From positions 1 through 52,278 of the forward strand of contig NZ_AUEZ01000062.1 in assembly GCF_000426245.1 (NCBI RefSeq): a DNA stretch of 52,278 nucleotides, written 5' to 3'. Below, in pieces: positions 1 through 6,522 of this stretch. The first letter of the stretch is position 1, and the number at the start of each line of letters is the position of its first letter. The DNA comes from Bradyrhizobium sp. Ai1a-2 (GTDB lineage Bacteria; Pseudomonadota; Alphaproteobacteria; Rhizobiales; Xanthobacteraceae). Below the pieces are notes generated by a model. The model searched no databases, was not told the DNA's origin, and saw only the letters and a list, made by a program, of their open reading frames with translations. A program made the position numbers and the translations under genes.

Positions 1-137
1 GGACTGAACGACGCCTTGGCGGCCGCCACTGGCGGGGTATCGGTCTGACGGTACTTCATGTAGAGCCTCATCTGGTGATCGGTAATGTGTCGGCCTGGCA
101 AGCGAGTGATTCCTCTTGGCGGAAGAACCACTTGCAT
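1..137 (-). CDS. istA: IS21-family transposase IstA, N-terminal part (runs off left edge)
   Basis: The minus strand encodes a partial protein whose segment GRHITDHQMRLYMKYRQ followed by TPPVAAAKASFS matches, from family recall, the N-terminus of IS21-type IstA transposases in rhizobia, which is a DNA-binding helix-turn-helix region. Only about 45 codons are inside the window, and the DDE catalytic core is beyond the left edge. The ATG at 137 is given as the outer limit. A TTG at 101 would give the shorter N-terminus usual for the family and may be the true start. IstA works with the ATPase IstB, which should lie further left. Confidence 0.7.
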   Translation of the reverse strand, partial: MQVVLPPRGITRLPGRHITDHQMRLYMKYRQTDTPPVAAAKASFS

Positions 138-160
138 AACCAGCCGGCCGCGATCACCAG

Positions 161-245
161 ACGGCGCGATCCCCTGTGGATCGCGCCGTCGCCGGGCTCG
201 TAACTCCGGTCGGGCTACGCCCTCCCTGCGTCACGAGCCCGGCGA
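161..245. repeat. Two adjacent perfect palindromes inside the IS21 end
   Basis: Positions 161-172 and 178-189 form a perfect 12-bp inverted repeat with a 5-nt loop (arm ACGGCGCGATCC). Positions 189-201 and 233-245 form a perfect 13-bp inverted repeat with a 31-nt loop (arm TCGCCGGGCTCGT). They lie between the IS terminus and istA. They may bind transposase or limit read-through from flanking DNA; that role is inferred. Confidence 0.6.
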
Positions 246-299
246 CGCTCTCTCATCCTGATTGACGCTACGCTTCCACCCTAATTGCCGCGCGGCACA

Positions 300-552
300 G
301 CACCTCAATCCGAAGGTGACCGTCCAGCAAAAGAAACGAATTTGTCCTCTGCTTGTCTCGGCAAACAACCGGTGGTTCGACCAGGCCGATCTCCCTGATA
401 GAACAAGCAATTTGTTGGTATTTTCGGCTCGACTTTACTGCCTTGCCGATTGCGCGCACAGGCAGAATCGCAGAGATATCGATATGGACGGTGTCTGAGC
501 TAAAGGCCTGCATTACCTCGCCCAATGCAACCGGATCTACGTATTCATTCAT
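300..552 (-). pseudogene. ParB/RepB-like protein, 3' part lost to the IS21 insertion
   Basis: This is the start of a ParB-like gene (MNEYVDPVALGEVMQAF...) with the ParB N-terminal signature of a partner-contacting region followed by EPPVVCRD and LLLDGHLRIEVL, which resembles the GH(R/L)R box of ParB/Srx-fold proteins. After about 84 codons the frame enters IS21 end sequence and stops within 10 codons, so only the N-terminal domain can be made here. Intact relatives, from recall, are about 300 aa and carry a RepB-type C-terminal domain. The ATG overlaps the stop of the preceding ParB-like gene (549-552), so it was the third gene of an operon with the recombinase. The missing 3' part should lie beyond the IS, left of the window. 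Confidence 0.75.
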
Positions 553-1463
553 TGGTTTGGCCTCGCCGCGAGTCGTTCTTGCAATATTGAGGGCATCATC
601 GCGAGGTCCTCGGCCTGCAATAGTCTGACGAACTCGGTGTCATCGCGCAGGGCTCGGATTGCTTCGACCACAAACAGCAATCGATTCTGAGTTACTTCAG
701 CTTTCTTGATCAATAGGCGCTGGCGATCGGCCTCCTGCCTGTAGACCCGAATCATGGATTCGCTCGTAAGGGGCCTCTTGGAAGTCTGTCGTCCAAAACT
801 CTGTCCGTGCAGATGCTTGCCGCGCCTTTGGCGCTGTTCGATTACGCGCCTAACTGCAACTAATTTTCTGCCTCGCAACTTCTTTTCGGTATAGGCCTGC
901 GTCAGAGCGCGTTGCACGTCATTGTCGTCACATCGGGCGATCTCAATTGCCATGTTGAGAGGCAGAATGCCGGTTTCGACCGCGTGGACGAGGCGCTCTT
1001 CCCCTTTTGATAGGAGCGTGCTGATCATCCGAACGTAGTCGGGGCTGACCCCAATCTTGCCAGCAATCTCCCTTTCATCGTAACCGCGACCTCGTAGAGT
1101 GCTGATATCCTCTAATAGGTCGATTGCACGGTGCTGACGACGAGCGCAATTCTCGACCAAGCTCATAACGAGACAGTCGCTCTCCTGTGCATGAATTACG
1201 ATGGACGGAATCTCTTGCTGACCTAGTTGAACGAACGCTTCTATTCGGCCCTGCCCACATACCAAGTCATATCGATAAGGCCCCCCGTCAGAAGTGCACG
1301 GGCTAACCGTGATGGGACGTTTCAAGCCAACCTTCGCTATGCTCTCTACAATCTCTTGAAAATTTCGCTGGTTGCGCGCGCGAGGGTTTAGGATGCGAAT
1401 CTGGTTGATCGGTATAGTCTTGATCTCTAGCCGAGAGCCGTCCGTTATGTTTCGCGTATTCAT
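549..1463 (-). CDS. ParB/RepB-like partition-type DNA-binding protein
   Basis: This 304-aa protein has a ParB-like N-terminal domain (about residues 12-110) with the strand-helix pattern IPINQIRILNPRARN, a GQGRIEAF box in place of the canonical GERRxRA, and SLVENCARRQ, which matches the ENxQR box. A helix-turn-helix follows (about 125-155, EREIAGKIGVSPDYVRMI). The C-terminal third is basic then helical, as in RepB-type proteins. No ParA is visible. The gene overlaps the recombinase upstream and the second ParB downstream by 4 bp each (ATGA), so the three are probably translationally coupled. ParB proteins bind DNA and many hydrolyse CTP. A role in controlling the recombinase or in maintaining the excised island is inference. 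Confidence 0.8.
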   Translation of the reverse strand: MNTRNITDGSRLEIKTIPINQIRILNPRARNQRNFQEIVESIAKVGLKRPITVSPCTSDGGPYRYDLVCGQGRIEAFVQLGQQEIPSIVIHAQESDCLVMSLVENCARRQHRAIDLLEDISTLRGRGYDEREIAGKIGVSPDYVRMISTLLSKGEERLVHAVETGILPLNMAIEIARCDDNDVQRALTQAYTEKKLRGRKLVAVRRVIEQRQRRGKHLHGQSFGRQTSKRPLTSESMIRVYRQEADRQRLLIKKAEVTQNRLLFVVEAIRALRDDTEFVRLLQAEDLAMMPSILQERLAARPNQ

Positions 1464-3028
1464 GCGGCCTCCTCAAAGGGGCACTGTCTAGCCAGCGCAT
1501 AAAGCGAATCTAGCGCGTCAAATCGATATGCATCCAAACGAAGCGCGTTGTCTTGAGCAAGCTTCAGCGGCGGTGTCGTGAGGTCGAGTCGAGGAAAGAC
1601 GTAATAGTCCAATATGTCTGCGTTCGACGTGGTCAATCGGACTGCGATCGTAAGATCTGGGACGAGACTCGTGTCAAACCTCACATGCCAACGGTATCCG
1701 CTACCAGAAATGCACGATCGCGCGATCACGACGGCTGCCGTGAATTGACCATTTATGGTCAGAAGCTGATTTTGATCTACCGCGATGCGAGCGCCAGCTA
1801 GCTCGAAGCCGCGAATTACGGTGGTGACAATTGCGGGATGGGTATCCCTTATCCGGCGATTTACCTCGATATACGAGTAGTCTCGATCCGGAATATATCC
1901 GATTAGACTATATGCCCTAATCAGACTTCCGAAGCGATGCCGATAGGCGCTTGCCGAAGGCATGTCCTCTCGCTCGTCGATAATAAGCCCAGAAAGATAG
2001 CCTTCATCTTTCAGAACCTCCTGCAGCAGAGCCAAAAGTTCTTCATCGGAATAGTGAGCGCTACGAGCATCGATGATCGTGCGAGCTCGCTCAAAGAGTT
2101 CACGGCTGACTACAGAGGGAAACGCAGCGTCCGCTCTAACCCAGGTATCTGGACTGTTTACAACGCGCTTCTGCTTGAGCTTGAACGAGACGCGGTTGAA
2201 AACATTGTTTCCGATATATTTTTCGTTGGTGAGGATCTGATGGACCGAAGCACGTGTCCAAGAACGCCCTAGATCCGTGAGAGTGCCGGCCATATTTAGC
2301 CGTGCGGCAATCTCCTTCTCGGACAGTCCTCGCTCAACAAACATCTTATAGATTAGACGGACCTGCTCCACTTCCTCTATCGGCCCGAGGGTAAGCACAA
2401 CTCGGTCTGTCTGAAGGCTTTTTCGATCTCCACGGTTCAGCATCGCTTTCGGCGCGCGATTTTCGTCAATCAGCTGACGCCTGAGGCCAAACCCAGCAGG
2501 TCCTCCCTGTCGGAACCCTAACTCGACCAGTCTGCATTGGCCGGCGAAGACTTTGACGGAGAGTTCTCGGCTGTATTCGCCGGCCATCACACGCTTTACG
2601 TTCTTAAGCAGGACAGATCCGATGCTGCCATCATTGTCAAACTGTTCGCCGCAATAATGAACTCGAATTCCGGCGCGAGAGCAGACATATTCGTAATATG
2701 CGCCCTCATCTGCGTCTTGGAAGCGGCCCCATCGGCTGACATCGTAAACAAGAATAGCCGAAAAGGTGGCTTGCCCAGTCTGCACTTCGCGCATGAGGCG
2801 TTGGAGGCCTTCTCGGCCATCAACTCTTAAGCCACTTCGGCCCGAGTCTTCAAAGGTCTCGACAATTTGGAAGCCTCGGCTTGCGGCATATCTTTCAATC
2901 GTCTCAAGCTGATTTTCGGTTGAATACTTCTGATGGTCAGTCGACATGCGGACGTAAGCAGCTGCGCGCTTAATGTCGCTATCACGATCTTCGGCTTTGA
3001 AAGGTCGACGTATCAAACGGCGCCCCAT
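1460..3028 (-). CDS. Large serine recombinase (resolvase/invertase family integrase)
   Basis: This 522-aa protein starts with a resolvase catalytic domain (about residues 21-165). The probable nucleophile is Ser29 in YVRMSTDHQ, with Arg27 next to it and Arg99/Arg102 in DVSRWGR as the other active-site arginines. A Recombinase domain (about 175-300) contains SEKEIAARLN and the typical LTNEKYIGNNVFNR. The roughly 200-aa C-terminal part has no CxxC zinc ribbon that I can see and is unfamiliar. Large serine recombinases integrate and excise elements at short att sites. The gene leads an operon with two ParB-like genes and lies about 1.6 kb from a disrupted tRNA-Arg, so it is the likely mover of the island. 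The ATG at 3028 has no strong ribosome-binding site. Confidence 0.9.
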   Translation of the reverse strand: MGRRLIRRPFKAEDRDSDIKRAAAYVRMSTDHQKYSTENQLETIERYAASRGFQIVETFEDSGRSGLRVDGREGLQRLMREVQTGQATFSAILVYDVSRWGRFQDADEGAYYEYVCSRAGIRVHYCGEQFDNDGSIGSVLLKNVKRVMAGEYSRELSVKVFAGQCRLVELGFRQGGPAGFGLRRQLIDENRAPKAMLNRGDRKSLQTDRVVLTLGPIEEVEQVRLIYKMFVERGLSEKEIAARLNMAGTLTDLGRSWTRASVHQILTNEKYIGNNVFNRVSFKLKQKRVVNSPDTWVRADAAFPSVVSRELFERARTIIDARSAHYSDEELLALLQEVLKDEGYLSGLIIDEREDMPSASAYRHRFGSLIRAYSLIGYIPDRDYSYIEVNRRIRDTHPAIVTTVIRGFELAGARIAVDQNQLLTINGQFTAAVVIARSCISGSGYRWHVRFDTSLVPDLTIAVRLTTSNADILDYYVFPRLDLTTPPLKLAQDNALRLDAYRFDALDSLYALARQCPFEEAA

Positions 3029-3144
3029 CGAATTGCTCTGTTTGTGCCGTCACGTTGCGGCCGCCGGGCTCAGCGATCATAGGAAGCAGGGCAAGGGAAT
3101 GTCGTTTCCAAAAAGGGGCAAGATGTTTCCTGGTGAGCAGAATG

Positions 3145-3462
3145 ATGAGCGAAAATGGAACCCATTCCAGGATCTTCGCTGCAAGGGTTGCATCTGCCCT
3201 AAACGAGGAGCTTGGAAAGACGAGTGCGCATGTGAAGATCGTAGCGGCTTGGACAGGAGCCAATGAGCGCACTGTGAAGAATTGGTTCGCCGGTCACTAC
3301 GGTCCGAGCGGAGATCATCTGGTTACGCTCATCAAGCATTGCGATGCCGTCTTGATGGCGGTGCTTTCAATGGCCGATCGCGATCAGCTCGTGATGAGCG
3401 CTAGAATCGAGGACATCGAGCGGCGGCTAGCAGAACTGCTTGAAATTATTCGGCGGCGGTGA
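3145..3462 (+). CDS. Small helix-turn-helix-like protein of the mobile island
   Basis: This 105-aa protein begins MSENGTHSRIFAARVASAL. It contains KIVAAWTGANERTVKNWFAG, which reads as a helix-turn-helix, and ends in a charged amphipathic helix (about residues 75-104). I recall similar short proteins in rhizobial mobile regions but no assigned function. It is divergent from the serine recombinase with about 115 bp between starts, a common place for a regulator of the recombinase operon, so a control role is inferred. The frame is open further upstream to 3055. The start at 3145 is chosen because a GGTGAG stretch lies 7 nt upstream and the conserved part begins there; the adjacent ATG at 3142 is nearly as good. 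Confidence 0.65.
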   Translation: MSENGTHSRIFAARVASALNEELGKTSAHVKIVAAWTGANERTVKNWFAGHYGPSGDHLVTLIKHCDAVLMAVLSMADRDQLVMSARIEDIERRLAELLEIIRRR

Positions 3463-3546
3463 GAGATGGAGGCCCCAAGTAGACCCCGCCTGCTTTCCAT
3501 CAAGCGACCTTGATATTGAGCGGCTCGGGAGCGTGGGTAGGCTTTG

Positions 3547-4473
3547 CTAAGTCGAGGCAAATCTGAAGATCTCATAGCGCGCCGCCAATCTATCTCGGTC
3601 AGGACGATCCCGTATTCGGTCGGGAAGGCGTATGCGGCGACCGTTCAGTTGTTTCAGGGCATCCAACATAGGGCCATCGTTTTGGCTCAGTAGCCGCTCG
3701 GATACATGTATTTCAACGTCCGGGTCGATGCCGATCAGATGTGCGTCGAAGGCAGCATGGTGGATCTTAGACAAAGGAAGCCCGTTAGAGACCACTGGCT
3801 GTCCCAGCCGCTCGTGGGCGTCGGCAACGATGTGAGCAGCGTCCAAGAGAAGGGGTTCTGGAAGTCCTGAAAGGGCGCACCGTCCACAGTAGGCGGCAAT
3901 CACCGCCTCTCTGAAGGTGGCTTGATGCAAGCGTTGTTTTATCGTCCGAAGCGCGTATCTACGCTCTGGCCCCTCCGATGGCGGGATCAGGCCGTGCTCG
4001 ACGGACCCGAACGCTACCCCGGCCTTTAACGAGCGACTGTCCCAGCTCGATATGAATGCCGGAAGAAATGCTTGATAACGTCCCGGTGCCACTCCGAGAA
4101 AGTATATGATCGGAATGGCGTTTTCATATGCCTCCCTTAGCCAGCGGTTGTCAGCTGAGTTGGGATCCTGGCCCATAAAGGCGTAATCTACCGTCTCGTC
4201 ACCTTCGAATATCTGACGATGAACTTCCCTTTGATCGTCATACCAAACCTTAGCTCCCGGCTTAGGAAAGACGGTCTTAATAGACAGCAGATATTGCATT
4301 TGGCGAGGCTTGAAGATGCCGCGGCGCTCGTTGAGCAGGGGCACTCGCTCGCCTTGGAATACGAAGCCGGGTCTCAATTCCGTTGATGTCAGATGCGAGT
4401 GGAGCTCGGTTAGCCGTCGGACGTGCGCAAAGGCAGCAATCCGAATCGATTTGTCGAGCGTTGCCGCTTCCAT
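3547..4473 (-). CDS. HNH endonuclease, predicted restriction-type
   Basis: This roughly 308-aa protein has a C-terminal HNH nuclease domain. CALSGLPEPLLLDAAHI supplies the first histidine, then SNGLPLSKIHHAAFD supplies the Asn and second His region (about residues 190-245). The N-terminal two thirds (FKPRQMQYLLSIKTVFPKPG, YAFMGQDPN) are conserved in stand-alone HNH proteins grouped, from recall, with COG3440 predicted restriction endonucleases, and may recognise DNA. No methylase gene is adjacent, so if it restricts DNA it may act on modified DNA. It lies between the tRNA-Arg fragment and the recombinase module and is probable island cargo. The upstream GTG at 4485 is an alternative start; the ATG at 4473 is preferred by family recall. 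Confidence 0.8.
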   Translation of the reverse strand: MEAATLDKSIRIAAFAHVRRLTELHSHLTSTELRPGFVFQGERVPLLNERRGIFKPRQMQYLLSIKTVFPKPGAKVWYDDQREVHRQIFEGDETVDYAFMGQDPNSADNRWLREAYENAIPIIYFLGVAPGRYQAFLPAFISSWDSRSLKAGVAFGSVEHGLIPPSEGPERRYALRTIKQRLHQATFREAVIAAYCGRCALSGLPEPLLLDAAHIVADAHERLGQPVVSNGLPLSKIHHAAFDAHLIGIDPDVEIHVSERLLSQNDGPMLDALKQLNGRRIRLPDRIRDRPDRDRLAARYEIFRFAST

Positions 4474-4654
4474 AGAGGGAATCACCGAGGAGCAGATCGG
4501 AGCATACCTCTGAGTGTGACATAGCTCATGTCGGGTTCGAAAGAGAAAGTCCTCAAGTCGAACTGTGGCCCGCGTGTGCCTGGCAGCAGAAAACCCTACG
4601 CCGGAGGCAGGGAAAGCCTTAATTTGCAGAGGGAAATACCCGTTCTTATTCCAG

Positions 4655-4694
4655 CTTCGGAGGGCAACGCTCTATCCAGCTGAGCTACGGGTGC
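4655..4694 (-). pseudogene. 5' half of tRNA-Arg(CCG), truncated after the anticodon loop
   Basis: On the minus strand from 4694 the sequence reads as a tRNA: acceptor strand GCACCCG, D arm GCTC...GAGC with AGCTGGATA, anticodon 5' stem TTGCC and loop CTCCGAA, giving anticodon CCG for arginine. After one further G (tRNA position 39, ending at 4655) it becomes CTGGAATAAG, which cannot pair with TTGCC. No T arm or acceptor 3' strand follows. The break coincides with the island edge, so this is probably an attachment junction inside the anticodon stem-loop. As written it cannot give a functional tRNA. Confidence 0.8.
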
Positions 4695-4822
4695 AGTACC
4701 TGTTCATTTAGCTGATTGGTCCCCTATCGGCAACGGCCTTGAGGGCGATTGTCCAACCTGATGCAGGCTGTAAACTGGCGGTAGAATCGCGCGAAAAGCG
4801 CCGTCTGTCCAAGGAGTTTGCC

Positions 4823-5908
4823 ATGCGCCCGCTCGAATTTGGCTGGTATTTGCCGACGCATGGCGACACCACAGCTTATGGGCTGATGGAAGCCCAGGTG
4901 GCGGGCTCGCCGGAACTCTGCGAGCGCGTGGTGCAGGCTGCCGAAGCCGCGGGTTTTGAGTATTTGCTGATCCCGGTCGGCTCGGTGTGCTGGGAGGCCT
5001 GGATCACGGGCGCCTTCATGGCGGCGCGATCGTCGAGGATCAAGCCGTTGATCGCGGCGCGTCCCGGCTACATCAATCCGGTGCTGCTCGCCAAGATGAT
5101 CTCGACCTTCGACCAGATGTCGGGCGGACGCATCTGCATCAACCTGATCGCGGGCCAGAACGAGAGCGAGGTCGAAGCCGAGGGTATCCGCTACGCCAAG
5201 GAAGAGCGTTACGCGCTGATGGATGAGGAGGTCTCCATCCTGAAGGCGCTGTGGACCACCCGCGGACCGGTGCATTTCGAGGGCAGGTTCCACACGCTGT
5301 CGGGTGCGCATATCCGGCCGCGGCCGCTGCAGCAGCCGTTCCCGAAATTCTATCTCGGCGGCGGCTCGCGGCAGGCGTGGGAATTGTCGGCGAAGCATTC
5401 CGATGTGCATCTGTTCTGGGGCGACCTGCCGGAGCGCATCGCACAGAACATCGCCGAGATCAGGACGCTGGCGCGCAGCCACGGCCGCGAGCAGGAAATC
5501 GGTTTTGGCATGCGGCTGCAGGTGATCTGCCGCGAGAACGAAGCCGACGCGTGGGAGGCGGCCGATCACCTGGTGCGTCACGCCACCGAGCGGCAGAAAC
5601 AGGAGATGAAGACGCTCTACAACAATTCAGCCGCCAATCAACGGGTGCAGCAGCTTGCGCGCGAGCATGGCGATCTCCTGCTGCCGCATCTGTGGACGGG
5701 CATCACCAAGGTCCGGCCCGGCGCCGGCATTGCCGTGGTCGGCAATCCCGTCCAATGCGCCGACATGCTGCAGCAATTCATCGATGCCGGCTGCCATTCC
5801 TTCTGCCTGTCCGGCTATTTGCATGACGAAGAGGCCGAACGCTTCGGGCGACTGATCCGCCCGATCCTGGCTGAAAACAATCGCGGCCGGCTAGAGGTCC
5901 GGTTCTGA
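4823..5908 (+). CDS. LLM-class flavin-dependent monooxygenase, SsuD-like
   Basis: This 361-aa protein is of the bacterial luciferase-like (TIM-barrel, FMNH2-dependent) family, closest by recall to alkanesulfonate monooxygenases such as SsuD. Recognisable parts are FGWYLPTHGDTTAYG at the N-terminus, LIAARPGYINPVLLAKM, DQMSGGRICINLIAGQNESE (FMN phosphate region), the LYLGG-type FYLGGGSRQAWELSAKHSD, and GITKVRPGAGIAVVGNP near the C-terminus. Such enzymes release sulfite from organosulfonates using FMNH2 from a separate reductase. No reductase or transporter is next to it, so the substrate is unknown. The start at 4823 is chosen because AAGGAG lies 6 nt upstream; the frame is open back to 4739. 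It is the first chromosomal gene after the island junction. Confidence 0.85.
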   Translation: MRPLEFGWYLPTHGDTTAYGLMEAQVAGSPELCERVVQAAEAAGFEYLLIPVGSVCWEAWITGAFMAARSSRIKPLIAARPGYINPVLLAKMISTFDQMSGGRICINLIAGQNESEVEAEGIRYAKEERYALMDEEVSILKALWTTRGPVHFEGRFHTLSGAHIRPRPLQQPFPKFYLGGGSRQAWELSAKHSDVHLFWGDLPERIAQNIAEIRTLARSHGREQEIGFGMRLQVICRENEADAWEAADHLVRHATERQKQEMKTLYNNSAANQRVQQLAREHGDLLLPHLWTGITKVRPGAGIAVVGNPVQCADMLQQFIDAGCHSFCLSGYLHDEEAERFGRLIRPILAENNRGRLEVRF

Positions 5909-6003
5909 TTGAACCAGAACTGAATCTCTGGATTCTTGCTTTGACGCGTTTTCTTCACGCGAACCGGTATCCACTTCGCTCGAAAACGCTTTAGCGGCGC
6001 AAC

Positions 6004-6408
6004 TCAGGCAGGCACGATCGTCTTGCCGATCGGCCACAGCGCGATGCCGGCAAGCTTGAGATGCGCCCAGGCAAACGGCAGGCCGATGATGGTGACCGCC
6101 CAGATGATCGCCGTGAGCAGGTGACCGAGCGCAAGCCACCAGCCCGCGAGCACGAACCAGATCAGATTGCCGATCAGCCCGAGCGGGCCGGTCCCGACGT
6201 CGCTCACGCCGGTGATTTCGTCGCGGCGCGCCGCCCGCGAGCCGAACGGCAGCAGGGTGTAGACGGCGATGTTGAAGGCCGCGCGCGCCCAGGGCAGGCC
6301 GATGATGGTGATCGCCATGATGATCGCGGCGACAAGCCAGCCAAACGCCATCCACGCGCCGCCGATCAGGATCCAGAGCACATTGAGGAGGATGGAAAGA
6401 GGAGACAT
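6004..6408 (-). CDS. YccF-domain inner-membrane protein
   Basis: This roughly 134-aa membrane protein has two similar YccF repeats, each with a hydrophobic helix followed by AITIIGLPWARAAFNIA or AVTIIGLPFAWAHLKLA and a PFG/WPIGK motif. Four hydrophobic stretches are visible. The function of YccF proteins is not established. The start at 6408 (MSPLSILLN) fits the family. In-frame ATGs at 6423 and 6447 would add 5 or 13 residues, and neither has a convincing ribosome-binding site. It is separated from the preceding oxidoreductase by about 95 bp with no clear signal. Confidence 0.85.
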   Translation of the reverse strand: MSPLSILLNVLWILIGGAWMAFGWLVAAIIMAITIIGLPWARAAFNIAVYTLLPFGSRAARRDEITGVSDVGTGPLGLIGNLIWFVLAGWWLALGHLLTAIIWAVTIIGLPFAWAHLKLAGIALWPIGKTIVPA

Positions 6409-6522
6409 GGGTTCGCTCGACATTGCCTCATGGCCAGATTGCCTCATGGCCGGGCTCGCTCCCCATATTTATACGCCATCGTCGTCGCGCAAGATAGCCG
6501 CCCGATCGGCGATCGCGCGAGT

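Larger units (their letters stand above)
1..299 (-). mobile_element. IS21-family insertion sequence, one end (partial)
   Basis: The left edge holds the start of an IstA-type transposase read leftwards, preceded by about 160 bp of palindrome-rich DNA. The proposed terminus is the TGTGCCGCG (minus strand) ending at position 299, because the ParB-like reading frame entering from the right keeps family-like sequence (LLLDGHLRIEVL) up to that point and then turns into unrelated residues and a stop. Elements of this family usually start with TGT. The other end and istB lie outside the window. The exact terminus and the target duplication are inferred. Confidence 0.7.
1..4654. mobile_element. Right part of a mobile island bounded by a split tRNA-Arg
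   Basis: The segment from the left edge to 4654 has lower GC and looser coding style than the DNA after 4.8 kb. It carries a serine recombinase, ParB-like genes, a broken gene with an IS21 insertion and a solitary HNH nuclease. It abuts the tRNA-Arg fragment exactly where the tRNA sequence stops matching. The stretch 4474-4654 has no gene; it has a short dyad (GACAT at 4518-4522, ATGTC at 4528-4532). The left end of the island is outside the window. Confidence 0.6.

Noticed and set aside
268..628. Short plus-strand open frames at the ParB fragment
   Set aside because: They overlap the minus-strand ParB genes, lack ribosome-binding sites and show no similarity to anything I know.
4486..4694. 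A group I intron interrupting tRNA-Arg(CCG)
   Set aside because: Group I introns are known in some alphaproteobacterial tRNA-Arg genes, but no 3' exon (anticodon 3' stem GGCAA, T arm, acceptor 3' strand) is found in the next few hundred bases, and an HNH gene and mobile genes follow.
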